From positions 62,001-126,000 of the forward strand of contig NZ_BQHW01000015.1 in assembly GCF_021602025.1 (NCBI RefSeq): a stretch of 64,000 nt of DNA, written 5' to 3'. This stretch comes from Pseudomonas ceruminis (GTDB taxonomy: Bacteria > Pseudomonadota > Gammaproteobacteria > Pseudomonadales > Pseudomonadaceae). Each line of letters opens with the position of its first letter. Within the stretch, counting starts at the first letter, position 1. The notes beneath the pieces were generated by a model. It saw only the letters and a list, made by a program, of their open reading frames with translations, did no database searches and was not told the origin of the DNA. Made by a program: the position numbers and the translations under genes. Positions 10,557-19,599 of this stretch are shown here, piece by piece.

Positions 10557-11441
10557 ATGTCTATGCCTTCGCAGACCCTTGATGGCCTGAAGATCAGCTC
10601 CCGAGTGACTTTGCTCGAGCCTGGCATGTACATCTTCCGCTATGCCTCGCAGCCCCCCGCCGACAAGCCGGTTTGCATCGCACTGCAGCAGGCGCCGCTG
10701 GGCAAAGGCTCCATCGATTTCTTCCCAGCCGAAGGCGTCAGCAAAAACATGCTGACCAAGCTCGGCGACACCATCGTCGCGCGGGTCAAAGGTGGTGTGA
10801 CCACCATCCTGATCACCGAATACCACATGTTCGACGACGTGATCGACCCCGTCGACCTGCGCATTGACCGCATCGACACCTCGCCGGCCATCATGCGCAC
10901 CTTCGCGGTGGTCGCCACCACTGAGCCTGCCGCCGTCCTTGCTGCCGCCACCCCTATCGCACTGCAGCTGTCCGCTCAGTTGCAGAAAACGGGTGAAGTC
11001 GCGTCAGCTGAAGGCTGGATAGGCGTGCCGGACAGCGATGAGTTCATTGAAGGCTTCGCCATCGAGTGGCCAGACAAACCGGTGGGCGTCGACTTGCTCT
11101 ACACCTGCATGGTAGCCGGCTCCGGCCCGAGCCGTAATGTCTCCACCGGCACCTTCATCGGCGCCCGCGGTCAAGGCCTGCCGTTGATCTGCGCAGGTTT
11201 CAGCCTGGTGGGGCCTCACCGCAAGCACTACGAATTGTCAGGCCATATCGTGTTCGGTGGCGCCGAGCCACAACGCCTGATCGCCAATCAGATGATGCAT
11301 GGCCCCACCGGCAACGAGCCGTTGGTGGCGCTGCATATCGCCATAACTCCCGTTACGAAGATGAACGCTGCCCGCTCTAAGTCTCCGTGGGAAAACTCTG
11401 CGCATAAGCAGAAAATCAGTGCCACAAGCCAAATGGCTTGA
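10557..11441 (+). CDS. Unknown protein preceding the type I secretion substrate
   Basis: I do not recognise this 294-residue protein. It has no signal peptide, no clear membrane helix and no calcium-binding repeats. It seems to have two parts: residues 1-115 with alternating short strands, and a second half from about 140 rich in Gly, Pro and beta-type stretches such as GWIGVPDSDEFIEGFAIEWP. An AAAAGGAG ribosome site precedes the ATG at 10557; a second ATG at 10563 is possible. Only 17 bases separate it from the repeat protein, so the two are almost certainly co-transcribed. A role in secretion, folding or attachment of that protein is a guess from position. Confidence 0.8.
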   Translation: MSMPSQTLDGLKISSRVTLLEPGMYIFRYASQPPADKPVCIALQQAPLGKGSIDFFPAEGVSKNMLTKLGDTIVARVKGGVTTILITEYHMFDDVIDPVDLRIDRIDTSPAIMRTFAVVATTEPAAVLAAATPIALQLSAQLQKTGEVASAEGWIGVPDSDEFIEGFAIEWPDKPVGVDLLYTCMVAGSGPSRNVSTGTFIGARGQGLPLICAGFSLVGPHRKHYELSGHIVFGGAEPQRLIANQMMHGPTGNEPLVALHIAITPVTKMNAARSKSPWENSAHKQKISATSQMA

Positions 11442-11458
11442 AGTGACAGGAATACACC

Positions 11459-12907
11459 ATGCAATACGATAACCCCGTATCGACCAGCGCTCTGCAAGCG
11501 AGCCTGACCGCCGACAGCGCCAACCTCTCCGACTCCACTATCACGGCCATCAACAGCCTGTTGAACCTGGATAACGTAGACACCGTTGCTATCGCTGGCA
11601 TCACCGGGAACACCGCTGTACTGCCAACCTCCGGTGCCGCCGACATCGTTCACGGTGTGGTTGAAGGCGCCAAAGGCGACCAAGTTGTGGTTGACCTGGC
11701 CGCCGCGGAAGCTGCTGGCGTCAGCGCCTATGTGCTGCAGAGCGACGCCAACCTGGTCGTTAATCTGCAAGATCAAGCACCTGCTGGCGACGTTCAGGCC
11801 TTCGCTGCCCCGGCTGCCGACGCAGCAGTTGCTGCTGATGACTCCGCCATCCAGCTGGTAGTCACCACCGGTAACGGCGATGACGTAATCACCGTCAACG
11901 GCGACCAGAACACCTTCATCGATGCTGGCGACGGCAACGACACCATTATCACCGGTAACGGCAATAACACTGTTATCGCTGGCGCTGGCAACAACAACGT
12001 GAAGACTGGCTCGGGCAACGACACTGTCATCCTGAGCGGCAGCAACCACTCGGATATCGTCGACACTGGCGCCGGCTACGACTACGTCCAGCTGGATGGT
12101 TCGCGTGCCGACTACAACTTCGCTGTTGGCAACAACTTCAGCGTGAACCTGACCGGTAACCAGACCGCCCTGATCTCGAACGCAGAGTTCCTGACCTTCG
12201 TTAACGAAAACGGTTATGACACCGTTGCTCTGGCGCACAGCCAAGACGAAGCTGTTGCCCTGCGTCTGTACCAAGGCGTTCTGGGCCGCGACGCGGACGG
12301 CGTTGGCGCGAAGAACGTGGTGACTTCGCTGAACGACGGCACCTCGCTGAGCGATATCGCCAACTCGTTCCTCAACTCCGCTGAGTTCGCTGGCGCAAAC
12401 AACACCGCTGCCATCAACGAGCTGTACCAGTCGCTGCTGGGCCGTGAGGCTGACTCTGCTGGTTCCGAGGGTTGGGCAGCTCTGCTGGCTAACGGTGGTT
12501 CGCTGGCCGACATCGCTGCAGGCATCGCCGTTTCCGCCGAAGCCCAAGAGCACGATCAGTCCAACGGCAACTTCGTACGTGAGCTGTACACCAGCGTACT
12601 GGGTCGCGAAGCTGACGAAGCCGGCCTGGACGCTTGGGTCGACCAACTGTTCAACGGCACCAGCCGTGCAGACGTTGCCAAAGGCATCGTTGGTTCCGCC
12701 GAAGCCCTGGAGAAATCCAACAGCGACTTCGTCGACGCTCTGTACCAGAGCGCGCTGGGCCGCGAAGCCGATGCAACTGGCAAAGCTGGCTGGCTGGCAG
12801 TGCTGGATAACGGCGGCTCGCATGCCGACGTCGCTCTGGGCATCGTTGGTTCTGCCGAAGCTGCTGATCACATCGACAACGTCGTTGTGCTGCACGGCCA
12901 GGTGTAA
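11459..12907 (+). CDS. RTX/DUF4214 repeat protein, probable type I secretion substrate
   Basis: A 482-residue acidic protein rich in Ala, Asn, Asp and Gly and lacking Cys, with no N-terminal signal peptide. Residues 1-130 are Ala/Ser/Asp-rich. Residues about 135-213 hold RTX-like calcium-binding repeats (GNGDDVI, GDGNDTI, GNGNNTV, GSGNDTV). From about 267 to 474 come four DUF4214 modules of roughly 50 residues, each with LYxxxLGRxAD followed by W and an S-A-E stretch. The C-terminus ends in a short hydrophobic run (NVVVLHGQV). These are marks of an extracellular protein secreted in one step through an ABC/HlyD/TolC channel, and such a channel is encoded next door. A CAGGAA ribosome site precedes the ATG. 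A strong terminator follows. Confidence 0.88.
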   Translation: MQYDNPVSTSALQASLTADSANLSDSTITAINSLLNLDNVDTVAIAGITGNTAVLPTSGAADIVHGVVEGAKGDQVVVDLAAAEAAGVSAYVLQSDANLVVNLQDQAPAGDVQAFAAPAADAAVAADDSAIQLVVTTGNGDDVITVNGDQNTFIDAGDGNDTIITGNGNNTVIAGAGNNNVKTGSGNDTVILSGSNHSDIVDTGAGYDYVQLDGSRADYNFAVGNNFSVNLTGNQTALISNAEFLTFVNENGYDTVALAHSQDEAVALRLYQGVLGRDADGVGAKNVVTSLNDGTSLSDIANSFLNSAEFAGANNTAAINELYQSLLGREADSAGSEGWAALLANGGSLADIAAGIAVSAEAQEHDQSNGNFVRELYTSVLGREADEAGLDAWVDQLFNGTSRADVAKGIVGSAEALEKSNSDFVDALYQSALGREADATGKAGWLAVLDNGGSHADVALGIVGSAEAADHIDNVVVLHGQV

Positions 12908-12963
12908 CTAGCCCTGTCGTAGCGAAGCATACGCCCGGCCGCAAGGCCGGGGGTATGTGAAAG

Positions 12964-12992
12964 GGGGCGACTTTCGGGTCGCCCCTCTTTTT
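12964..12992 (+). terminator. Rho-independent terminator after the RTX/DUF4214 gene
   Basis: GGGGCGAC and GTCGCCCC form a perfect 8-bp stem around a TTTCGG loop, followed by TCTTTTTATT. It ends the substrate operon and argues that the downstream glycosyltransferase starts after it. Confidence 0.88.
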
Positions 12993-13016
12993 ATTATCTG
13001 TAGTCAAGCCAAGCTT

Positions 13017-15524
13017 ATGTCCAGACAACTCGACCATGGGCGAGAAACGCTCATGGACATTTTTCATCGCCATCGCCAAGCCGGTGAGCATGAACTCGCC
13101 GTCAGCGTACTCGACCGGGCCGTGCAAATCGCTGAGCACCGGCCTGAGGCTTTGATATGGAAAGGTATTGCGGCACTGCCGCATAACCCTAAGCTGGCCT
13201 TTTTATTTCTAGTAACCGCGGCACAGCTGCTACCAGAGCGCGCCGATGTGCGGGCACTGGCAGGTCGCGCCTTGCTGACACAAGGGCATGCAGAACTCGC
13301 CACTCGCTACCTGACTCTGGCATGGCAAAAAGTGCCCGGGGATGCCGCCCTGCGCACGCTGCTATGGCAGGCTCGTAGCCAGTCCGAAACACCTGCCATG
13401 CTGCGCAGCATGATTCTAGCGCACTTGCCTGAGATCACCGCGCCCAAGGAATTGGCGCAAGTACTCAAGTTACTTGCGGCACAAGCTGGAGCTCCCGCTG
13501 CGGTAGGTGTGGTGCACTATCTGGAGGAGCGACGCGAAATCCAGGGATGGGCAATCGACCTTGGTAACATGCAGGCTCCGGCCTCATTCAAGATCGAGGC
13601 TGGCGGGACTACGGTTGACGCGGTCGCCAACATACACCATCCGTTGCTTGACGCTGCCGGCCTGTCGACCACCCACGGCGGCTTGCGTATACGCGTGCCA
13701 AACCCGACAGCTGCCGTGCATATCCGCTTTGCCGACGATACCCCGCTACTGGGCAGCCCGGTGTTTGCCATGCAGTCATTTGTTCCGCCTCTGGAATGTC
13801 GCACCCGGGGTACGCAACAGCATGTGGATGTACTGATACCGGTCTATAACGGGTTGCAAGAAACGCTTGAGTGCATCAACAGTGCGCTCGAAGCCCGCAA
13901 ACGCAACCGCACACCTCATCGGCTGGTTGTAATCGAAGACGCTACCCCAGTGCCGGCGCTGGCAAAAGCACTGAAGGTATTGGCAGGCAAAAGCAAGATC
14001 ACGCTGGTGAACAACGCCGTGAACTTGGGTTTTATCCGCACCATGAACCGCGCGATGGCAATGAGCCCCGATAGGGATGTGGTATGGCTTAATGCAGACA
14101 CGCGGGTACATGGCAATTGGCTGGATCGGTTACGCAACATAGCTCACAGCAGTGAAAATATCGCCTCCGTCACACCTTTCACCAACAATGGCGAATTGAT
14201 GAGCTTCCCTCAGAGCCAAATTAGCCATGTCATGCCAACTGCACGCGAGCAGGCGGAGCTGGATGATCTGACGCAATACGCCAACATCGACCCTATCGAA
14301 ATCGAGACAGGTTGCGGCTTCTGCTTGTACATAAAGCGTACAGCGCTCAATCAGGTAGGCTATTTAGATGAGATTCACCTGGCTCGAGGGTATGGCGAGG
14401 AAACAGACTGGTGCCTGCGTGCCCGCAGCTTTGGCTGGAGGCATATGGGCGCGCCCAATGTGTTCGTAGCACATAAAGGAGGGGTTTCTTTCGGGGCAGA
14501 AAAAACACTCCGCGTTGCCCAGAACAACGCCATTTTGCGCCAACGCTATCCAGACGCTTCAGCTCGCTATAATGCGTTCTGCCTGCGCGACCCGATCAAG
14601 CCTGCCCGAGATGCGCTGCAGCACGCACGCCTGGCTCGCTTTGCACGACAAAATGATCAAGACAAACGCTCGCAGTGGCCGAAGGAAGGCAGCAGCACGC
14701 TACATATCCATGATGGCACAGGCGCAGAATCTACCCCCGCCCTAATCTGGCGTCGCGACAGCCATCGCACCTGGGTCACGCTGAAAGCGCCGCTTGCCCC
14801 CTTGGCACTGGAACTTGACTACGAGCTGCCTGAAGACTTTTCCGAGCTGGTCAACAACTTGGCGGCGCTGCCACTAGAAGACATCGTGCTCGAACACCAG
14901 GTCACGTGCCCAACCAAGCTCTGCGATCTGCCTTCACTCCTGAACATTCCTTACGCAATCGTGCACCGTGACGGCCATCTACAAGGCCAGGATGCTACTT
15001 ACGATTGGCAGCGTTTTGCCAACGAGGCAACAAGCGTGCTCTTACCGTGGCAGTCCTGGCATCGCGCATTTGCCGAGGTATTCCCGCAAGCGAACCTCGT
15101 TACCCAACCAAGCGCTGAACAGTCTGCTCCTGCAACCAGCGAACCAAGTGTACTGTTGATTGGCGACGCCCTGGATGATCCGCACATCATCCAAATTTGG
15201 GTTCGCCTTGGCAGACGCATCACCCGAGAGCAGTTACCGCTTACGCTGCTGGTCAAACAAGACACACCGTGGCTAAAAACCTTATCTGCAACCGGTGCAG
15301 TTCATGTGCTACCTCAGGTAAACGGTTTCAGCTTGCCGGAGATTGCCAAGGCGACCGGATGTGATGCTGTGGTCAGTCTTGCCCCTTCTCCTGGCGCAAG
15401 ATGGCTTGCCCCGGCACTTGCCAGCCAATTCGATTTACCGTTGTATACCTGTCGCCATTCCCTGGGCACTGAAGCAGGGGCGAACTGTGTAACCCAATTA
15501 CCATTTTCACTGAGCCAAAACTGA
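13017..15524 (+). CDS. Large GT2 glycosyltransferase with N-terminal TPR-like region
   Basis: An 835-residue cytoplasmic protein. Residues 1-130 look like TPR helices; about 160-260 is a beta-rich domain starting near REIQGWAID. A GT2 (GT-A fold) domain follows from about 269 (VDVLIPVYNGLQETLECIN), with WLNADTRVHGNWLD as the metal-binding acidic region and GYGEETDWCLRA as the acceptor/catalytic acidic site. The last 300 residues resemble a degenerate GT-B domain without clear catalytic motifs. The start is placed at the ATG at 13017 because the open frame upstream runs through the terminator hairpin; the ribosome site is weak. The stop overlaps the next gene by one base. Sugar and acceptor are unknown. 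Confidence 0.85.
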   Translation: MSRQLDHGRETLMDIFHRHRQAGEHELAVSVLDRAVQIAEHRPEALIWKGIAALPHNPKLAFLFLVTAAQLLPERADVRALAGRALLTQGHAELATRYLTLAWQKVPGDAALRTLLWQARSQSETPAMLRSMILAHLPEITAPKELAQVLKLLAAQAGAPAAVGVVHYLEERREIQGWAIDLGNMQAPASFKIEAGGTTVDAVANIHHPLLDAAGLSTTHGGLRIRVPNPTAAVHIRFADDTPLLGSPVFAMQSFVPPLECRTRGTQQHVDVLIPVYNGLQETLECINSALEARKRNRTPHRLVVIEDATPVPALAKALKVLAGKSKITLVNNAVNLGFIRTMNRAMAMSPDRDVVWLNADTRVHGNWLDRLRNIAHSSENIASVTPFTNNGELMSFPQSQISHVMPTAREQAELDDLTQYANIDPIEIETGCGFCLYIKRTALNQVGYLDEIHLARGYGEETDWCLRARSFGWRHMGAPNVFVAHKGGVSFGAEKTLRVAQNNAILRQRYPDASARYNAFCLRDPIKPARDALQHARLARFARQNDQDKRSQWPKEGSSTLHIHDGTGAESTPALIWRRDSHRTWVTLKAPLAPLALELDYELPEDFSELVNNLAALPLEDIVLEHQVTCPTKLCDLPSLLNIPYAIVHRDGHLQGQDATYDWQRFANEATSVLLPWQSWHRAFAEVFPQANLVTQPSAEQSAPATSEPSVLLIGDALDDPHIIQIWVRLGRRITREQLPLTLLVKQDTPWLKTLSATGAVHVLPQVNGFSLPEIAKATGCDAVVSLAPSPGARWLAPALASQFDLPLYTCRHSLGTEAGANCVTQLPFSLSQN

Positions 15525-17953
15525 TGACACAGAATGTCCTCGACGAGCGGCCTACGGGTCAGAAATCTGTAGCGCTCTCATCTTTTCGTGGTTGCATCAA
15601 CGGACTGTACGGGGATGTTCTGCAGGGGTGGGCCATGAATGTTGCACAACCAGATCAGCGGCCTGTCGTTGAAGTGTTTGTAGATGGGGCCAGTGTCGCG
15701 TTGGTTAAGGCAGATCAATTTGAGCCCAATGCTCCGCACGGCGATCAATTTCATGGATTCACCGTACAGCTGCGTCAGAGCCTGCTCTCGGATGCCAACC
15801 TGGTAACCGCTCAAGTTGCAAATACTGGCTACGTGCTCGAAGGGGAAATTCTGCTACCCTCCCGCCCTCTGCCAGAAGCCGCTGCCGTAGCTTCGCAGGT
15901 ATGGCATACCGGCGGGCTGCGCGTAGGCGGATGGTCTTGGGATCCACAGGCCCCGCAACGCCATGTTCAAGTCACGCTACGCGAAGGCAACCGAATTGTC
16001 GCGCGGGTCACTTGCAATACGCATCACCAAGCACTCGCTTATCGCGCCACAAGTGATCACGGTTTTGCAATCGATCTGCCGTGGGAACTGGCAGATGGCA
16101 AGTTGCATGTCATCGAAGTAGTCAATGACCTTGGACAGACGCTGTCTGGCAGCCCAATTCGCTTGTGCTGTCAGCCGGAGGGCCTTGAAGGCTTACTGCA
16201 AAAGCTTGAAACCCAACCCGATACAGCGATGCTGACGCTTGTGGCGGAAGTTGCGAAGGAGCAATCAGCACGATTGCCGAAAAGTGCAGGATGGCCGCAC
16301 TACGCGCGATGGTTCGACGCCTTCCAGAAGCACGACCCACTCGCTGTTACGCCATTCAAGTTCAAAGCTGGGCTGTTACTGCTCACTGAAGGTGGCGCCG
16401 CTCTCGAACAAATCAGCCTCGATAGCCTGGGCAATGACGCTGAGAACCTCCATCAGCTGGCGAAGGCTGCCCCAACTGACCTCCTCCCTGCACTGGAGCA
16501 GTTGCTGGCAGCTGGCTGCGACTGCGTTATTCAGATCACTGCAGGCGACAGGCTGGCACCACAGGCCATCGTACAGCTTTGCGCTTTGCTGGAGGATGGT
16601 TGCGCTTGGGCCTTCGCCGACTGTGACCACGACGGGCCACAAGGCCAACGCAGCCTGCCATGGTTCAAACCGGTTTGGGACATTGACCTGTTCATTGGCG
16701 CAGACATTTTCACTGATGGCGCAATTTTCTCTGCAGCCATTGTTCAAGACGCTTTGACGCTGCTCAAAGCAGGCAAAAGGTACTCTGGCCTGAACCGGGA
16801 CGATCTGGTTGCCGGTATAGCGCTAGCTACAGAGCTAAACGGCAGATCCGTAACGCATTTGCCTCGGGTTCTCTACCACCGCTCCAGAGATGCGTGTACA
16901 AGCCCGGAACAAGCTACACCCTCGCAGCAACGCAAGAACGCCGTTGCCTGGTTGTGCCAAGGCCTAGCCCCAGGTGCGCACGTCAGCTCCGTTGCAGATT
17001 ATCCAGCTCTGCTCAGGGCACACTGGCCGCTCCCCGATCAACTGCCACGCGTCAGCCTCATTGTGCCCACACGTGACCAATACAAATTGCTGCACGCATG
17101 CATCGAAGGTTTGCTGAACAACACAGATTACCCGGACTTGGAAATCATTGTTGTCGACAACCAGTCCACAGACCCGCAAACATTGGCCTACTTCGCCGAA
17201 CTCACACAACGCGGCGTTAAAATTCTTGCGCACCCCTACCCCTTCAACTATGCGACGATCAATAATCGCGCGGCACACCTTGCCACTGGAGAGTTGATAG
17301 GTCTGGTCAACAACGATATCGAAATCATCGAAAGCGGATGGCTCAAAGAGATGGTTTCACAGGTGCTGCGTCCCGGTGTCGGCGCAGTCGGTGCCAAGTT
17401 GCTGTGGCCCAATAGGATGGTCCAGCATGGTGGCGTAGTTGTTGGCGTCAATGGCCTCGCTGCGCATACAGGGAACACCTTGGAACAACGCGATGCCGGA
17501 TATCTTGGGATGAACCAGATTACAAGGCGGCAAAGCGCTGTTACGGCGGCATGCCTGTTGCTCCGCAAGTCACTATTCGACTCCGTTCAAGGCCTGGATG
17601 AGCGAGCGTTTCCTGTGGCCTTCAACGATGTCGATTTATGCTTGCGCATCCATCAGTTAGGCCTACGCAATATCTGGACCGCCTTTGCCCAATTGATCCA
17701 TGCCGAATCCGCTAGCCGAGGTAAAGATGTTTCGCCAGAGAAGATGGCACGCGCCCAGCGGGAACAGCAATTGTTTAAAGAACGATGGTCCATCAACTAC
17801 AGGGACCCCTTCTACCACCCCGCGTTGAGCCTAGACTATCTGACCGGCCCCTATGGAGGGTTGTCATTGCCCCCACAACAAGAATATTGCGTCCCCAGAA
17901 AATCGGCATCCGGTGAGAGTCATGGCCGTGTTTGTTTGCATAATCCCTCCTGA
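15524..17953 (+). CDS. Large GT2 (rhamnosyltransferase-like) glycosyltransferase
   Basis: An 809-residue protein translationally coupled to the previous glycosyltransferase (TGATG). It carries two beta-type modules at about 20-90 and 125-205 (each with a GWxxD/N motif, VLQGWAMN and RVGGWSWD), a weakly conserved GT-A-like section at 270-460, and a clear GT2 domain at about 500-750. The GT2 motifs are VSLIVPTRDQYKLLHACIE, VDNQSTD and NNDIEIIESGWL, plus FNDVDLCLRI as the acidic catalytic site. The family (COG1216) includes rhamnosyltransferases. It probably works with its neighbour on one glycan; the donor could be dTDP-L-rhamnose or the CMP sugar implied by the next genes. Confidence 0.87.
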   Translation: MTQNVLDERPTGQKSVALSSFRGCINGLYGDVLQGWAMNVAQPDQRPVVEVFVDGASVALVKADQFEPNAPHGDQFHGFTVQLRQSLLSDANLVTAQVANTGYVLEGEILLPSRPLPEAAAVASQVWHTGGLRVGGWSWDPQAPQRHVQVTLREGNRIVARVTCNTHHQALAYRATSDHGFAIDLPWELADGKLHVIEVVNDLGQTLSGSPIRLCCQPEGLEGLLQKLETQPDTAMLTLVAEVAKEQSARLPKSAGWPHYARWFDAFQKHDPLAVTPFKFKAGLLLLTEGGAALEQISLDSLGNDAENLHQLAKAAPTDLLPALEQLLAAGCDCVIQITAGDRLAPQAIVQLCALLEDGCAWAFADCDHDGPQGQRSLPWFKPVWDIDLFIGADIFTDGAIFSAAIVQDALTLLKAGKRYSGLNRDDLVAGIALATELNGRSVTHLPRVLYHRSRDACTSPEQATPSQQRKNAVAWLCQGLAPGAHVSSVADYPALLRAHWPLPDQLPRVSLIVPTRDQYKLLHACIEGLLNNTDYPDLEIIVVDNQSTDPQTLAYFAELTQRGVKILAHPYPFNYATINNRAAHLATGELIGLVNNDIEIIESGWLKEMVSQVLRPGVGAVGAKLLWPNRMVQHGGVVVGVNGLAAHTGNTLEQRDAGYLGMNQITRRQSAVTAACLLLRKSLFDSVQGLDERAFPVAFNDVDLCLRIHQLGLRNIWTAFAQLIHAESASRGKDVSPEKMARAQREQQLFKERWSINYRDPFYHPALSLDYLTGPYGGLSLPPQQEYCVPRKSASGESHGRVCLHNPS

Positions 17954-17994
17954 GGCGCCAGTACACTCACTGATCATAACAGGGACACATTGAC

Positions 17995-19599
17995 ATGAAG
18001 CATCTGGATTGCACACTACGAGATGGCGGTTACTACAATAACTGGAACTTCTCCGAAGCGCTGATCGCGCAGTACATAACCGCCATGCAGGCCGCAGGAG
18101 TTCAAACGATCGAACTGGGCCTTCGTTCGTTGAAAAACAGCACTTTTAGCGGCGCCTGCGCGTACACCACTGATGCCTTCCTAAATACACTGGACCTGCC
18201 CCCTTCCATGACGATTGGCGTAATGGTCAACGGGAGTGAGCTGGTCGGAAAAAACGCGGCGCAGCAAGCACTGCAGCTGTTGTTCCCTAACCCCGCCAGT
18301 GAATCGCCGGTTGACCTGGTACGGATTGCTTGCCACGTTCATGAGTTTGCGGAAGCGCTGCCTGCAGCGAGCTGGCTCAAAGAGAAAGGCTATGATGTCG
18401 GCTTCAACCTTATGCAGATTGCGAACTGCTCCGAAAGCGAAATCAAAGCGCTGGCCAAACTTGCAAACAACTATCCGCTGGATGTGCTGTATTTTGCTGA
18501 CAGCATGGGCAGCATGTCCCCTGAAGAGGTAGTGCAAATCATCCACTGGCTGCGCAGTGAATGGCAGGGTGCGCTGGGTATCCACACCCATGACAATCTG
18601 GGCTTGGCGCTTTCTAATACACTACGCGCGATGGATGAGGGGGTTACTTGGGTTGACTCTACAGTAACAGGTATGGGGCGTGGCCCCGGCAATGCCCGCA
18701 CCGAGGAGCTGGCTATCGAGATAGCTGCACGCACCGGCATACTCGCCAATCTAATACCTTTGATGACGCTTCTTCGTGAGCACTTCAAACCCATGCAAGT
18801 TAAGTATGGCTGGGGTACCAATCCCTATTACTACCTTGCTGGCAAATATGGTATCCACCCTACCTACGTTCAAGAAATGCTGGGTGACTCCCGCTTCGGC
18901 GAAGAAGATATTCTTGCGGTCATTGAATACCTCCGCAATGAAGGTGGTAAGAAGTTCAGCGTGCACACACTGGATGCCGCCCGGCACTTCTACCGTGGCG
19001 CCCCCTCCGGCCAGTGGGCGCCCGAAGCCCTCTTTGCCGGCCAAAACGTGTTGCTTCTAGGTACAGGCCCTGGCGTTGCGGCGCACCGGCAAGCATTGGA
19101 ACATTTCATTCGCCAGCATAAACCCGTTGTGATGGCCCTGAACACGCAGAGCTCCATTGCTGCTGAACTGATTGATGTCAGGGTAGCCTGCCATCCCGTC
19201 CGCCTTTTGGCCGACTGCGAAGCACATATCAAACTACCCCAGCCCTTAATCACGCCCTATTCCATGCTGCCGCTGGACGTGCAGGGTGCGCTCGCCAACA
19301 AAAACGTTCTTGATTTTGGGCTGAACGTCCAGCCCGATATCTTCACATTCGAAAACACCCATTGCACAATTCCGACCTCGTTGGTCGTAGCATACGCCAT
19401 GGCTGTCGCCAGTTCAGGTAAAGCCAAACGCATCCTGATGGCTGGTTTCGACGGATACCCTGGCGAAGACCCACGGAATGCCGATACCAATAAGCTTTTG
19501 AGGCAGTATCAAGACACCCCGTCCAGCACCCCTTTGCTGTGTCTGACGCCAACTCGGTATGACATTAACTGCCAAAGTATTTATGGGCCGCTGAAATGA
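17995..19599 (+). CDS. DRE-TIM aldolase fused to a Rossmann-like C-terminal domain
   Basis: The first 300 or so residues form a TIM-barrel pyruvate-type aldolase/acyltransferase of the HMG-CoA lyase/4-hydroxy-2-oxovalerate aldolase group. It opens with LDCTLRDGGYYNNW, the DRE-type metal and acid/base motif, and has GIHTHDNLGLAL near residue 197, whose HxH ligands bind the divalent metal. Residues from about 345 to 534 form a second domain starting GQNVLLLGTGPGVA, a nucleotide-binding-like turn of unknown role. AGGGA precedes the ATG. The stop overlaps the cytidylyltransferase gene (ATGA). Inference: it condenses pyruvate with an aldehyde sugar to make a 2-keto-3-deoxy acid for CMP activation. 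The activity is not proven by sequence. Confidence 0.85.
   Translation: MKHLDCTLRDGGYYNNWNFSEALIAQYITAMQAAGVQTIELGLRSLKNSTFSGACAYTTDAFLNTLDLPPSMTIGVMVNGSELVGKNAAQQALQLLFPNPASESPVDLVRIACHVHEFAEALPAASWLKEKGYDVGFNLMQIANCSESEIKALAKLANNYPLDVLYFADSMGSMSPEEVVQIIHWLRSEWQGALGIHTHDNLGLALSNTLRAMDEGVTWVDSTVTGMGRGPGNARTEELAIEIAARTGILANLIPLMTLLREHFKPMQVKYGWGTNPYYYLAGKYGIHPTYVQEMLGDSRFGEEDILAVIEYLRNEGGKKFSVHTLDAARHFYRGAPSGQWAPEALFAGQNVLLLGTGPGVAAHRQALEHFIRQHKPVVMALNTQSSIAAELIDVRVACHPVRLLADCEAHIKLPQPLITPYSMLPLDVQGALANKNVLDFGLNVQPDIFTFENTHCTIPTSLVVAYAMAVASSGKAKRILMAGFDGYPGEDPRNADTNKLLRQYQDTPSSTPLLCLTPTRYDINCQSIYGPLK

Noticed and set aside
11288-12895. A 535-codon minus-strand frame opposite the RTX/DUF4214 gene
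   Set aside because: Its repeats are only the complement of the DUF4214 repeats. The plus strand has RTX motifs, a ribosome site and a terminator in the right direction.
12957-13016. Extended N-terminus of the first GT2 glycosyltransferase
   Set aside because: The extension would be translated from the terminator hairpin of the previous operon; ATG at 13017 was chosen.
17995-19599. Reading the aldolase as a 4-hydroxy-2-oxovalerate aldolase of aromatic degradation
   Set aside because: It is coupled to a cytidylyltransferase and a phosphatase in a glycan locus, carries an extra domain and has no acetaldehyde dehydrogenase partner.
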